Source of the DNA: Anaerolineae bacterium
GTDB lineage: Bacteria > Chloroflexota > Anaerolineae > 4572-78 > J111
Assembly: GCA_016926805.1 (NCBI GenBank)
Contig: JAFGNV010000207.1
Location: forward strand, 1-64,000
DNA: 64,000 nt
Direction: 5' to 3'
Position 1 is the first letter of the stretch. Every line of letters begins with the position of its first letter. This document shows, piece after piece, positions 17,796 through 26,420 of the stretch. Below the pieces are notes generated by a model, which was given only the letters and a program-made list of their open reading frames with translations, made no database searches and was not told the DNA's origin. A program made the translations under genes and the position numbers.

Positions 17796-17823
17796 TTGTG
17801 CAACCCTATGATTGTGGTATAAT
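17796..17823 (+). promoter_or_regulatory. Promoter of the mre/min cluster
   Basis: TATAAT at 17818-17823 with a weak -35 TTGTGC at 17796-17801 (16-nt spacer). It sits about 75 nt ahead of the mreB start. Confidence 0.55.
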
Positions 17824-17896
17824 TCAACCAGTGTGGCAGGCGATGTGATGCGTTGTGAGCCTGCCTATTATGATGTTGTTTGGAAGGAGATTTTTT

Positions 17897-18970
17897 GTGG
17901 CAGGCCCCTTAGACGCACTATTTGGGCTTTTTTCTGTCGACGTTGGCATTGATCTGGGAACAGCCAATACGCTGGTTTATGTAAGAGGGAAAGGCATTGT
18001 CATTAACGAGCCTTCCGTGGTGGCAATTGATAAGCGCACCAAAAAACCGCTGGCGATTGGCGTCGATGCCAAGGAAATGGTTGGCCGTACCCCGGCCTCC
18101 ATTGTCGCGGTCCGGCCCTTACGCGATGGCGTTATCTCGGAGTTTGAAATTACCGAGGCGATGCTGCGTTATTTTATTAAAAAAGTTCACGACCAGACCC
18201 TCATTCCTACCCCCTTTTACGCCCCCCGGGTGGTCGTCGGTATTCCCAGTGGAGTAACCGAAGTTGAAAAGCGAGCGGTTTATGATGCTGCCCGTAACGC
18301 CCGCGCCCGTGAAGCCATGATTATTGAGGAGCCGGTAGCGGCAGCCATTGGGGTGGGGTTGCCCATTACCGAGCCGCTGGGGAGCATGGTGATTGACATT
18401 GGCGGCGGCACTACCGAAGTGGCGGTGTTCTCGCTGGGCGGCATTGTGGTCAGTCGCTCCATTCGGGTGGCCGGTGATGAGATGGACGAGGCCATTATCA
18501 ATTACGCCCGCCAAAAGTATAATTTGCTGATCGGTCAGCGCATGGCCGAGCGCGCCAAAATCACCATTGGTTCCGCCTATCCTCTACCCGAAGAGCAGAC
18601 GATTGCGCTGCGGGGCAGAAACCTGATTACCGGCCTCCCCGAGTCGGTTGAGGTGTCCAGTGTGGAAATCAGAGAAGCGCTCAACGACTCTGTCTCGGTA
18701 ATTGTTGACGCCATACGGGACACGCTCGATGAGACGCCGCCGGAATTGATTGCCGACCTGATGGAAGGTGGCATTGCTCTGGCTGGCGGCGGCGGTTTGT
18801 TGCAGGGACTGGCCGAGCGCCTGTCGGAAGAAACGCGGATGCGCGTTTATATTGCCGACGACCCCCTCACCTGTGTCGCCCGTGGCGCCGGCCTGGTGTT
18901 GGAAAGCTACGACAAATTTGCCAAAGTTCTAACCTCCCTCCAACGCGGCAGTACCAATCACCGCATTTAG
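17897..18970 (+). CDS. mreB: Rod-shape determining actin homologue MreB
   Basis: This 357-residue actin-like ATPase forms membrane-associated filaments that guide cell-wall synthesis. Visible motifs are phosphate 1 (VGIDLGTANTLVYV), phosphate 2 (MVIDIGGGTTEVAV) and the adenosine motif (GGIALAGGGGLLQGL). GGAAGGAGA at 17882-17890 lies 6 nt before GTG 17897, which is the best start. An in-frame GTG at 17855 would add 14 residues with no ribosome site. It is first in a cluster with mreC, mreD, a class B penicillin-binding protein, minCDE and rodA. This is the expected elongation machinery. Confidence 0.95.
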   Translation: MAGPLDALFGLFSVDVGIDLGTANTLVYVRGKGIVINEPSVVAIDKRTKKPLAIGVDAKEMVGRTPASIVAVRPLRDGVISEFEITEAMLRYFIKKVHDQTLIPTPFYAPRVVVGIPSGVTEVEKRAVYDAARNARAREAMIIEEPVAAAIGVGLPITEPLGSMVIDIGGGTTEVAVFSLGGIVVSRSIRVAGDEMDEAIINYARQKYNLLIGQRMAERAKITIGSAYPLPEEQTIALRGRNLITGLPESVEVSSVEIREALNDSVSVIVDAIRDTLDETPPELIADLMEGGIALAGGGGLLQGLAERLSEETRMRVYIADDPLTCVARGAGLVLESYDKFAKVLTSLQRGSTNHRI

Positions 18971-19001
18971 CCGTGAATAAATTGTTTGTTATCTCATTGA
19001 C

Positions 19002-19868
19002 ATGACGGCCACAAGAAACAGGCAACTCTATATCGGGATTGTGTTAGCGATCCTGCTGCTGGGGTTTGCCCTGGATCGACTGGGATACTTGAGTCCGGTG
19101 CGAGCGTACGTGCAAAGTGTTCTGGCCCCTGTCCAGCAGGCCATGACCTCGGTGGGGCAGGAAGTCGATGCCTCATTGGAGCAGACCCAGAGTATTCAAG
19201 CGCTTCAGGCTCAAAATGCGGAACTGGAGGCCCTCAACAACAAATTAGCCGTGGAAAATGTTCGGCTCCGAGAAGTAGAGCGAGAGAACCAACTCTTACG
19301 CCAACTGCTCAACTTTACCCGTAGTAATCCCCAGTTCAACTACCAACCGACAACGGTCAAAGGGCGCAGCATTGGGGTTGATCCCACCAACCTGCTCTTT
19401 TTTGTGTATGTGGATGTTGGGATGCGTGATGGCGTGGCCAAAGATATGCCGGTGGTAACCGAGCGAGGTCTGGTGGGCCGAGTAACCGCGGTTGGCCCTA
19501 ACTCGGCCCAGGTGCTGATGCTGATCGACCCGGCCAGTGCGGTCAATGCCATCATTCAAAACAGTCGCGCCACCGGCATTGTGCGGGGCAACCTTGATGG
19601 CACGCTGTTGATGGAACGCATTCCCCAGAATGAAACCGTTAACCCCGGCGATATTGTGCTGACTTCCGGCTTGGGTGGTAATTTTCCCGATAAATTGGTA
19701 ATTGGTCAGGTTACCCAGGTGATTCAGCGCGACCAGGATATGTTCCAGTCGGCTCGCATCCGGCCCACGGTTGATTTTGGTGAGTTGGAGGCCATGCTGA
19801 TCATTACTTCCTTTGAGCCGGTTGATTTTGAAGCCGAAATTCAGGAAGCGCAAGAGGGGGGCCAGTAA
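19002..19868 (+). CDS. mreC: Rod-shape determining protein MreC
   Basis: The 288-residue bitopic protein has a single N-terminal membrane segment (LYIGIVLAILLLGFALDRL), a periplasm-side coiled coil (about 60-100, rich in Leu/Glu/Gln/Asn) and two beta-domains. One carries the family motif YVDVGMRDGVAKDMPVV and the LIGRV-like GLVGRVTAVG. MreC links MreB to the transpeptidase outside the membrane. It lies 31 nt after mreB and 0 nt before mreD, so it is translated as part of the operon. Confidence 0.93.
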   Translation: MTATRNRQLYIGIVLAILLLGFALDRLGYLSPVRAYVQSVLAPVQQAMTSVGQEVDASLEQTQSIQALQAQNAELEALNNKLAVENVRLREVERENQLLRQLLNFTRSNPQFNYQPTTVKGRSIGVDPTNLLFFVYVDVGMRDGVAKDMPVVTERGLVGRVTAVGPNSAQVLMLIDPASAVNAIIQNSRATGIVRGNLDGTLLMERIPQNETVNPGDIVLTSGLGGNFPDKLVIGQVTQVIQRDQDMFQSARIRPTVDFGELEAMLIITSFEPVDFEAEIQEAQEGGQ

Positions 19869-20369
19869 ATGCCGACCATTGTCTCGCTCGTTATTTTGAT
19901 CAGTGCGGCCCTGCTCCAAAGCACCCTGTTGCCTTATGTTGAGATCAGTGGGGTGCATCCTGATTTGGTTTTGGTGCTGGTTATCGGCTGGGTTTTCTTG
20001 AGCGGCCTGGAAGAAGGACTCCGGTGGGCTTTGATCGGCGGCTTGAGTGTGGATTTTCTCTCCGGTGCGCCGTTTGGCGTGTTTACCCTGACTATGCTGG
20101 TGGTGGCTCTGGTGACCGGCTTTTTCCACGGGCGAACGTTTGGCAGCAGTATGGTGGTGCCCTTGGGGCTGATTTTTCCCTTGAGTTTACTTTTTAATGG
20201 CCTGGCGCTACTCCTGTTGGCGCTGCTGGGCCGGCCCATCGCCTGGAGCAACGCCTTTTTTGACATCCTCTTGCCCACGGCCATTTTCAACACCATGCTG
20301 ATGATGCTTGTCTTTCCGCTCTTGTATCTCCTCAATCGATTCTTGACTCCACGACAGTTATCGTTTTAG
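19869..20369 (+). CDS. mreD: Rod-shape determining membrane protein MreD
   Basis: This 166-residue protein is almost entirely hydrophobic, with about five membrane segments and the family feature HPDLVLVLVIGWVFLSG...GLSVDFLSGAPFG. Its ATG directly follows the mreC stop. It is the integral partner of MreC. Its stop codon TAG is the end of a 10-bp direct repeat that flanks the MITE-like element at 20370-20468. Confidence 0.92.
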   Translation: MPTIVSLVILISAALLQSTLLPYVEISGVHPDLVLVLVIGWVFLSGLEEGLRWALIGGLSVDFLSGAPFGVFTLTMLVVALVTGFFHGRTFGSSMVVPLGLIFPLSLLFNGLALLLLALLGRPIAWSNAFFDILLPTAIFNTMLMMLVFPLLYLLNRFLTPRQLSF

Positions 20370-20468
20370 GGTGCGTCCCAAATTTTAGGAATTTGGGGCA
20401 AACCAGGGGGGATTCGGGGGAATACCCCCCGCGCCTCCCAGTCTGTTCCCAAAATTTGGGACAGACCC
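20370..20468. mobile_element. 99-bp MITE-like element with 10-bp target-site duplication
   Basis: The element starts and ends with inverted repeats based on GTCCCAAATTTTaGG (20375-20389) and CCCAAAATTTGGGAC (20448-20462). It carries a G-run/C-run core at 20404-20432. The flanks ATCGTTTTAG at 20360-20369 and 20469-20478 are identical, as expected of a duplicated target. It has no coding capacity, so it would have been moved by a transposase elsewhere. It lies exactly between the mreD stop and pbp2. Confidence 0.75.
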
Positions 20469-20507
20469 ATCGTTTTAGTCTATATTTCTAAATTTTTGCT
20501 TCTAATG

Positions 20508-20513
20508 TATAAT
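20508..20513 (+). promoter_or_regulatory. Candidate -10 box directly upstream of the PBP2 gene
   Basis: TATAAT ends 8 nt before ATG 20522, and no Shine-Dalgarno sequence is present between them. If used, transcription would start at or beside the start codon, giving a leaderless message. The -35 region is weak. Confidence 0.45.
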
Positions 20514-20521
20514 TCATCCCT

Positions 20522-22951
20522 ATGACCGAGTTTCAAATTCGCTTGCGCAGCAATCTATTTCGGGCTGTCGTGTTGCTGGTTTTTGTTGTTTTGGCCACCC
20601 AATTGTGGAATTTGCAGGTGGTTCAGGGTGAAAGATACAGCAAACTGGCCGACGCCAACCGTTTTCGGCTCATCCAGGTACCGGCCTCGCGGGGAGTCAT
20701 GTACGACCGTACCGGTGAACTGTTGGTGCGCAACCGGCCGGTCTATAACGTTGTCATCATCCCCGCTTATCTCCCCGAAGATGCCACGGCTGAGGCCAAA
20801 ATATTTGCGCGTCTGTCCGAATTATTGGATTTGCCCATTACTACTCAGGTGGAGCCGACCCTGGGTTACAACAACGGCTATTTTCAGGCCATTACCCACC
20901 ACCAGTACAATCGCCAACTGCGGCGACAAATTGTCAACCCGCGTAGCCGCCAGTTTGCCCGGAAACCGCTGGGGCTCCGGGATGCGGCCAATCAAAACCG
21001 GGTTTACGCCCCTTTCCTATCGGTAACCGTTGCCACCGACGTTGACCCCATCACCGTTTCAAAAATCGAAGAAGCGCGACTCAATATGCCCGGTGTGTTC
21101 ATTGAAGTGGAACCGTCGCGCGAATTTCTATATGGCTCGTTGACCAGCCATTTGTTGGGCTACACCGGATCGATCCCGGCGGAACAATTCGACCAGTATG
21201 ATGCCAAAGGATATCATTTGACCGATGAGATTGGTCTGGCCGGATTGGAAGGGGAATACGAAGACTGGCTGCGGGGGATCAAAGGGCTGGAAAGCATCGA
21301 AGTTGATGTGACGGGGCGCAAAGTAAGAACCGTCAGCCAGAATATCCAGGCCCGACCCGGCCACAACCTGCGCTTGACCATTGATCTTGGCCTGCAAAAA
21401 GCCGTCACCGAGGCCTTGCAGGAACAGATGGACGAGGTTGGCTCGAAACAGGGGGTGGCCATTGCCTTGAATCCCCAAACCGGCGAAATTTTGGCCATGG
21501 TGTCCTTGCCTGCCTACGACAATAACTTCTTCTCACGGGGTATCACGCTACGCGAGTTATCGTTATTGAGCGAAGACCCCAATAATCCATTGGTCAACCA
21601 CGCTATTGCCGGACTCTACCCGCCCGGCTCAACCTTTAAAATTATTCCGGCAGCCGGAGCTTTGCAGGAAAGAACCGTTTATCCCGACACGACCTTTTTT
21701 GACGAGGGGATACTTTACCTACCCAACAGATTTGAGCCGGATAACCCCGACCTGGCCCAACCGTTTTACTGCTGGCTCCGCACTGGCCACGGTGAAGTTA
21801 ATATGATTTCCGGTTTGGCCTATTCTTGTGACGTTTATTTTTATCAGGTGGGAGGTGGCTACGAACCCATTGAGTACGAGGGCCTGGGCCTGGAACGGAT
21901 GGTCCGTTATGCGGAGATGTTTGGCCTGGGCGCGCCCACGGGGGTTGACCTGCCCGGCGAACTCAGTGGGTTGGTGCCCAATAAAAGGTGGAAGCGCCTG
22001 AACTACGCCGAAACCTGGTTAACCGGTGATACCTACAATATGACCATTGGCCAGGGATTTGTGCTGGTAACGCCGCTGCAAATACTCAACGCCACCGCGG
22101 CCATTGCCAATGGCGGCACGCTGTATCGCCCTCATTTGGTCAAAGAAATTCTGGATGCCGAGGACAATGTGGTGGAGGTGTATGAGCCGGAAGTCATCCG
22201 TCAACTTGAGGTTGAACCCCAGTTTATAAACCTGATCCAGCAAGGGTTACGGGCGGTGGTTGAGTGGCCTCAGGGTACGGCTCACGAAGATTTTGATGTG
22301 CCGGGGGTGATTGCCTCTGGCAAAACCGGCACCGCCGAGTTCTGCGACGAGTATCCCCAGTGTCTTGACTCCGATGGCCGGGTCAAAACCAGCCACGCCT
22401 GGTTTACGGCGTATGCGCCCAGCTACAACCCGGAGATTGCCACGGTGGTGTTTATTTACGGCGGCGGCGAAGGTTCAACAGTGGCAATACCGGTTACCAA
22501 CAAGATACTGCGTTACTACTTTGACATTCCAGACGAGGAAGAGATAGAAGAAACAGAAGAAACGGAAGAAGTGGAATCAGTTGAAGCCGAAGAATCCGGC
22601 GCAACGCCGTTACCAGCCGGGATTTTTACGGCCCGCTTGTTAGGCACCGACAGTTGGCGTGAGGACGGGGCCAGTGTTTCCGGGTATGTTCTCGATGAAG
22701 ATGGCCGGGGCATTCCGAATATCACTATTGATATTCTTGCTAATGGTGATGTTGTAGCCCAAGTTGTTTCTGGCTCAACTGGCCAATTTGATTATAATGG
22801 ACTTAGCCCATCTGTCGCCGCAAACTGGCAATTACATCTTCCCGACTATCCAGAATCACAACTTTTACAATTGGAAGTTGCCGAGGGCCTGCGTTATCTG
22901 GTAGAATTCAAATCCCAGTCGGCAGGTTCAGCAGACGCAGCAATACCATAA
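20522..22951 (+). CDS. mrdA: Class B penicillin-binding protein 2 with C-terminal extra domain
   Basis: This membrane-anchored D,D-transpeptidase cross-links peptidoglycan during elongation. The 809 residues comprise an N-terminal membrane helix (15-35), a dimerisation domain (VPASRGVMYDRTGELLVRN) and a transpeptidase. The transpeptidase has SxxK (STFK, about 370), SxD (SCDVYFY, about 435) and KTG (SGKTGTAEF, about 601). After the transpeptidase comes a Glu-rich linker (about 671-695). A further domain of about 100 residues follows, resembling carboxypeptidase-regulatory or Cna-B-like beta sandwiches (VSGYVLDEDGRGIPNITIDI...TGQFDYNGL). Typical PBP2 is about 600-650 residues. It lies between mreD and minC; the minC ATG is 2 nt downstream. 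Confidence 0.9.
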   Translation: MTEFQIRLRSNLFRAVVLLVFVVLATQLWNLQVVQGERYSKLADANRFRLIQVPASRGVMYDRTGELLVRNRPVYNVVIIPAYLPEDATAEAKIFARLSELLDLPITTQVEPTLGYNNGYFQAITHHQYNRQLRRQIVNPRSRQFARKPLGLRDAANQNRVYAPFLSVTVATDVDPITVSKIEEARLNMPGVFIEVEPSREFLYGSLTSHLLGYTGSIPAEQFDQYDAKGYHLTDEIGLAGLEGEYEDWLRGIKGLESIEVDVTGRKVRTVSQNIQARPGHNLRLTIDLGLQKAVTEALQEQMDEVGSKQGVAIALNPQTGEILAMVSLPAYDNNFFSRGITLRELSLLSEDPNNPLVNHAIAGLYPPGSTFKIIPAAGALQERTVYPDTTFFDEGILYLPNRFEPDNPDLAQPFYCWLRTGHGEVNMISGLAYSCDVYFYQVGGGYEPIEYEGLGLERMVRYAEMFGLGAPTGVDLPGELSGLVPNKRWKRLNYAETWLTGDTYNMTIGQGFVLVTPLQILNATAAIANGGTLYRPHLVKEILDAEDNVVEVYEPEVIRQLEVEPQFINLIQQGLRAVVEWPQGTAHEDFDVPGVIASGKTGTAEFCDEYPQCLDSDGRVKTSHAWFTAYAPSYNPEIATVVFIYGGGEGSTVAIPVTNKILRYYFDIPDEEEIEETEETEEVESVEAEESGATPLPAGIFTARLLGTDSWREDGASVSGYVLDEDGRGIPNITIDILANGDVVAQVVSGSTGQFDYNGLSPSVAANWQLHLPDYPESQLLQLEVAEGLRYLVEFKSQSAGSADAAIP

Positions 22952-22953
22952 TC

Positions 22954-23628
22954 ATGTCCAACGAACGCATCACCATCAAAGGGACCAGCGACGGTCTGAT
23001 TGTGACCATTGGGGCCGGGGCGTGGCCGGGGCTGGTTGATGAATTAAATCAGCATCTCAGCCAGCGAGCCTCCTTTTTTAAAGGAGGACGGGTTGCGCTG
23101 CGCGTTGGACCGCGCCAGTTGACCCGCCTGCAATTGGAGTCTGTAGGGCAGGTGTTAAATCGACACAATGTGAGCCTGTGGGCGGTTGAAAGTGATTCGC
23201 CGGGCACACGGCAGGCGGCGGAGCAGCTGGGTTTGGAAACCAGTCTGGTTCCCCGGCAAGTTCTGGCCGAACCTGTTCCTTCTCTGCCAGAAGGAAACTC
23301 GATGATGATCCAACGGACCTTGCGTTCCGGGCAGGTCATTCACCATGCGGGAAATGTGGTGGTGATTGGCGATGTCAATCCCGGCGCCGAGATTAAGGCC
23401 GGGGGTAATGTGGTGGTGTGGGGCCGCTTGCGTGGCGCCGTTCATGCTGGCGTAGGTGACGGGGGCATTGGGGAGCAGGCCGTGGTGTGCGCTTTGCAAT
23501 TGTCGCCTACCTTGTTGCGGATTGGCAGCCGCATTACGCGTACGCCTGCCAACGAAGACGATGAGGAAATTGTGCCGGAAATGGCCTCGGTTCAGGACGG
23601 CCAGATTGTGGCCGAATCATGGAAATGA
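22954..23628 (+). CDS. minC: Septum site-determining protein MinC
   Basis: MinC inhibits FtsZ ring formation away from mid-cell. The 224-residue protein has the N-terminal MinC domain and the C-terminal beta-helix domain (LRSGQVIHHAGNVVVIGDVNPGAEIKAGGNVVVWG), which binds MinD. A short acidic tail ends the protein. The ATG follows the pbp2 stop by 2 nt, so translation is probably coupled. MinD and MinE follow. Confidence 0.92.
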   Translation: MSNERITIKGTSDGLIVTIGAGAWPGLVDELNQHLSQRASFFKGGRVALRVGPRQLTRLQLESVGQVLNRHNVSLWAVESDSPGTRQAAEQLGLETSLVPRQVLAEPVPSLPEGNSMMIQRTLRSGQVIHHAGNVVVIGDVNPGAEIKAGGNVVVWGRLRGAVHAGVGDGGIGEQAVVCALQLSPTLLRIGSRITRTPANEDDEEIVPEMASVQDGQIVAESWK

Positions 23629-23658
23629 AACCATAGAATTTTAGATTGAGAGCTGACC

Positions 23659-24450
23659 ATGAGCGCAACTGTGATCACGATTACTTCGGGGAAAGGTGGT
23701 GTTGGAAAAACAACCGCCACGGCAAATTTAGGGGCGGCGTTGGCCGTGCAAGGCAAAAAGGTTGTGGCCATCGACGCCGATATTGGCTTGCGTAATCTTG
23801 ATGTGGTGATGGGCCTGGAAAACCGCATCGTTTACGATCTGGTGGATGTGGTGGAAGGGGTCTGTCGTCTGCGCCAGGCGATGATCAAAGATAAGCGGTT
23901 AGAGGCGTTGTATCTCATCCCGGCGGCCCAATCGCGCGATAAAACAGCCGTGACGCCGGGAGATATGATTGAATTGACCAATCAACTGCGCGATGAATTT
24001 GATTTTATTCTTATCGATTCGCCTGCCGGGATTGAACAGGGGTTCAAAAATGCCGTTGCGCCTGCCGACCGCGTGTTGATTATTACTACTCCGGAAGTTT
24101 CGGCGGTGCGTGACGCCGACCGGATTATTGGTCTGATTGAAGCCGAAGAGAAGGGACCCGGCGATTTGATTGTCAACCGTCTACGTCTTGACATGGTCAG
24201 GCGGGGCGATATGCTCGCTACCGACGATGTGATAGACATTCTGGCGATTAACTTGATTGGGGTTGTGCCCGAAGATGAGACAATTATTACCTCCACCAAC
24301 ACCGGGCGGCCTGTGGCGATGGAGAATAACTCTCATGCCGGTCAGGCTTTTAGAAATATTGCCAGACGTTTGACGGGTGAAATGGTACCCTTTGTAGACC
24401 TTGAACAGAGCGCATCATTGAGGCAATGGGTGGCAAAACTATTTAAGTAG
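23659..24450 (+). CDS. minD: Septum site-determining ATPase MinD
   Basis: The 263-residue ParA-family ATPase has the deviant Walker A TSGKGGVGKTT near the N-terminus, the signature DADIGLRNLDVVMGLENR and the switch motif LIDSPAGIEQGF. Its C-terminus, SLRQWVAKLFK, is the amphipathic membrane-targeting helix. ATP-bound MinD dimers bind the membrane and recruit MinC or MinE. Confidence 0.96.
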   Translation: MSATVITITSGKGGVGKTTATANLGAALAVQGKKVVAIDADIGLRNLDVVMGLENRIVYDLVDVVEGVCRLRQAMIKDKRLEALYLIPAAQSRDKTAVTPGDMIELTNQLRDEFDFILIDSPAGIEQGFKNAVAPADRVLIITTPEVSAVRDADRIIGLIEAEEKGPGDLIVNRLRLDMVRRGDMLATDDVIDILAINLIGVVPEDETIITSTNTGRPVAMENNSHAGQAFRNIARRLTGEMVPFVDLEQSASLRQWVAKLFK

Positions 24451-24493
24451 TGATTCGCCTTGTTGAATTTACACATTTGCGTGAGGGAGTCCT

Positions 24494-24754
24494 ATGAACG
24501 CATTCCAGCGGTTATTGGGTCGCAAACAGCCAACCAGTCGAGAGGTAGCCAAGAATCGGCTACAACTGGTTCTGGTGCAGGACCGGGTCAACCTTCCGGC
24601 AGGCAAAATGAACCAGTTAAAAGACGATTTGATTCAGGTGATCTCAAAATATGTCGAGATCGACCAGGATGGTATTGAGATTTCCCTCACTGGCAATGGC
24701 CGCCAGCATCGCCTGACGGCAAACATTCCCGTTTTGGGAACCCGTCAAAAGTAA
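24494..24754 (+). CDS. minE: Cell division topological specificity factor MinE
   Basis: The 86-residue protein has an N-terminal amphipathic segment (MNAFQRLLGR), the anti-MinCD helix (SREVAKNRLQLVLVQDRV) and a beta-rich dimerisation region. It stimulates MinD ATP hydrolysis and so makes the Min system oscillate. An overlapping frame starting at 24460 is a shadow. Confidence 0.93.
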   Translation: MNAFQRLLGRKQPTSREVAKNRLQLVLVQDRVNLPAGKMNQLKDDLIQVISKYVEIDQDGIEISLTGNGRQHRLTANIPVLGTRQK

Positions 24755-24822
24755 TGTTCAAAAATCTGATAGCCATTTCCATTTTTCATTGGTAATTGTT
24801 CATTTGTTTATTGAGTTAAGGT

Positions 24823-25926
24823 ATGGATCGAAGAGTCTGGCGGCAATTTGACCTGGTGTTGGTTGGGATTGTCGCTTTATTAATTTTATTCGGCGTTATT
24901 ATGATTTACAGCGCCAACAGAACCCAGGAAGATTTTTTGCAGGAGGTGTGGCAGACTCAATTAATCCGGGCGGCGATAGGCTTGGTTTTAATGGTGGTGG
25001 TAGCGGCCATTGATTATCGTTATTACGCGGCGGTTTACAAATTCTTGTACGGGGTGATGATTGCCCTGTTGGCCATTCTCTTTATTGCTGCCGAGTTAAC
25101 CGCCGGGACCTTGCGCTGGTTGGATCTTACCCTTTTCCCGGTTCAACCCAGCGAGATTGCCAAAATTCTGATCATCATTGTTACTGCCAAAGTTTTGGCC
25201 GACCGTGATGGTGAAATGCACAAGTTGCGTAATTTGCTGCTTTCACTGGTGTTGGTCATCCCTCCTCTGGTGCTCATCTATCTTCAACCTGATTTGGGCA
25301 CCACCGTTATCCTGGCCGTGGTCTGGCTAGTTATGGTCTTGATGGCCGGGGTTCACCTGTTCCATGTCGGTTTGTTATCGATCCTGGCGATTCTGGCCAG
25401 TCCTATTGTGTGGCTGACCCTGGCCGATTACCAACGCGAGCGAGTTCTGTTATTTTTAGACCCCCAGAGCGATCCGGGCGCTTATTACAATGTTGAACAA
25501 GCCCTGATTAGTATTGGTTCTGGCGGCATTGTGGGCAAGGGGTTTGGGATTGGCACGCAAAATCAGCTTCATTTTTTGCGCGTCCGGCATACCGACTTTA
25601 TCTTCTCGGTAATTGGTGAGGAGTTGGGGTTGTTGGGGGGCCTGCTGCTTTTTGGGTTGCTTGTAGTCCTCATCTGGCGAGTTATGCGGGCTGCTGATTT
25701 AACCACCGACAATTTTGGCCGGTTGATTTGTATTGGTGTGGCTGCCCTTATCTTTTTCCAATCTTTTGTTAACTTGGGCGTGAACATTGGCCTGCTGCCG
25801 GTTACCGGCACCCCATTGCCTTTTGTGAGTTATGGCGGTAGTTCCCTGATTGCCTTCTTGATTCTGATTGGCCTGGTGCAGAGTGTGCTTATGCGCCGCA
25901 AGAGCCTCGACTTTGAGCAGGTTTAA
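24823..25926 (+). CDS. rodA: SEDS glycosyltransferase RodA
   Basis: This 367-residue protein with about ten membrane segments belongs to the SEDS family. These proteins polymerise glycan strands from lipid II together with a class B PBP. Family features include the GDGGSS-like motif SYGGSSLIAFLI near the C-terminus, LTGTPLPFVSYG-like PVTGTPLPFVSYGG, and the loop with IGSGGIVGKGFGIGTQNQLHFLRVRHTDFIFSVIGEE-type residues (GKGFG and HTDFIF). FtsW is the close alternative, but the link to mreBCD and pbp2 favours RodA. Confidence 0.88.
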   Translation: MDRRVWRQFDLVLVGIVALLILFGVIMIYSANRTQEDFLQEVWQTQLIRAAIGLVLMVVVAAIDYRYYAAVYKFLYGVMIALLAILFIAAELTAGTLRWLDLTLFPVQPSEIAKILIIIVTAKVLADRDGEMHKLRNLLLSLVLVIPPLVLIYLQPDLGTTVILAVVWLVMVLMAGVHLFHVGLLSILAILASPIVWLTLADYQRERVLLFLDPQSDPGAYYNVEQALISIGSGGIVGKGFGIGTQNQLHFLRVRHTDFIFSVIGEELGLLGGLLLFGLLVVLIWRVMRAADLTTDNFGRLICIGVAALIFFQSFVNLGVNIGLLPVTGTPLPFVSYGGSSLIAFLILIGLVQSVLMRRKSLDFEQV

Positions 25927-25994
25927 AAGAGGCCCACATTATCCAAACCAAACGAGGTGAACTGATTAAGACAAGAACGTGGGGCATTCTTCTT

Positions 25995-26417
25995 TTGGTA
26001 CTATGGGCGCTGGCCCTGGCTTTCCTTTCCGTGGCAAACCTGTTGTTGTTGTCGGCAGTTGTTCAGGTAACCGGCAGCAATGATGCGCCAAGTTCGGGTC
26101 AGGTCTGGGTGGTTTTCTTCTTGAATATTATTTTTCTTATCGGGTTTATGGTCAGTGCTTATGGCCTGTTCAGGTTATATAATTGGGCGCGAATTCTTTT
26201 TTTAGGTTGTATTACCGTTTGGTCGGTTTTTAACCTGATTGCGCTTTTCATCCCCTCAGTCTCTCCAGAGCAAGATTATTCCATTGGAGAATTGACCTTA
26301 AATGGTCTGCGGTACGGAGTAGGTTTGTTTTTACCCTGGTGGTATCTGAATGTACCTCACGTGAAAGCAATTTTCTATCGCCAGCCGGCAGAGAATGAGA
26401 CAAGCGAGGAAATGTAG
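25995..26417 (+). CDS. Small four-helix membrane protein, unknown function
   Basis: The 140-residue product has four predicted hydrophobic segments, and the C-terminus is hydrophilic (RQPAENETSEEM). No family is recognised. TTG 25995 is the first conventional start, but it falls inside the first membrane helix and has no ribosome site. A good GAGGTG (25954-25959) lies 5 nt before an in-frame ATT at 25965. That start would add IKTRTWGILL, supplying the positive charges usual before a first helix. The gene lies between rodA and gltX, 3 nt before the latter. Confidence 0.6.
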   Translation: MVLWALALAFLSVANLLLLSAVVQVTGSNDAPSSGQVWVVFFLNIIFLIGFMVSAYGLFRLYNWARILFLGCITVWSVFNLIALFIPSVSPEQDYSIGELTLNGLRYGVGLFLPWWYLNVPHVKAIFYRQPAENETSEEM

Positions 26418-26420
26418 ATA

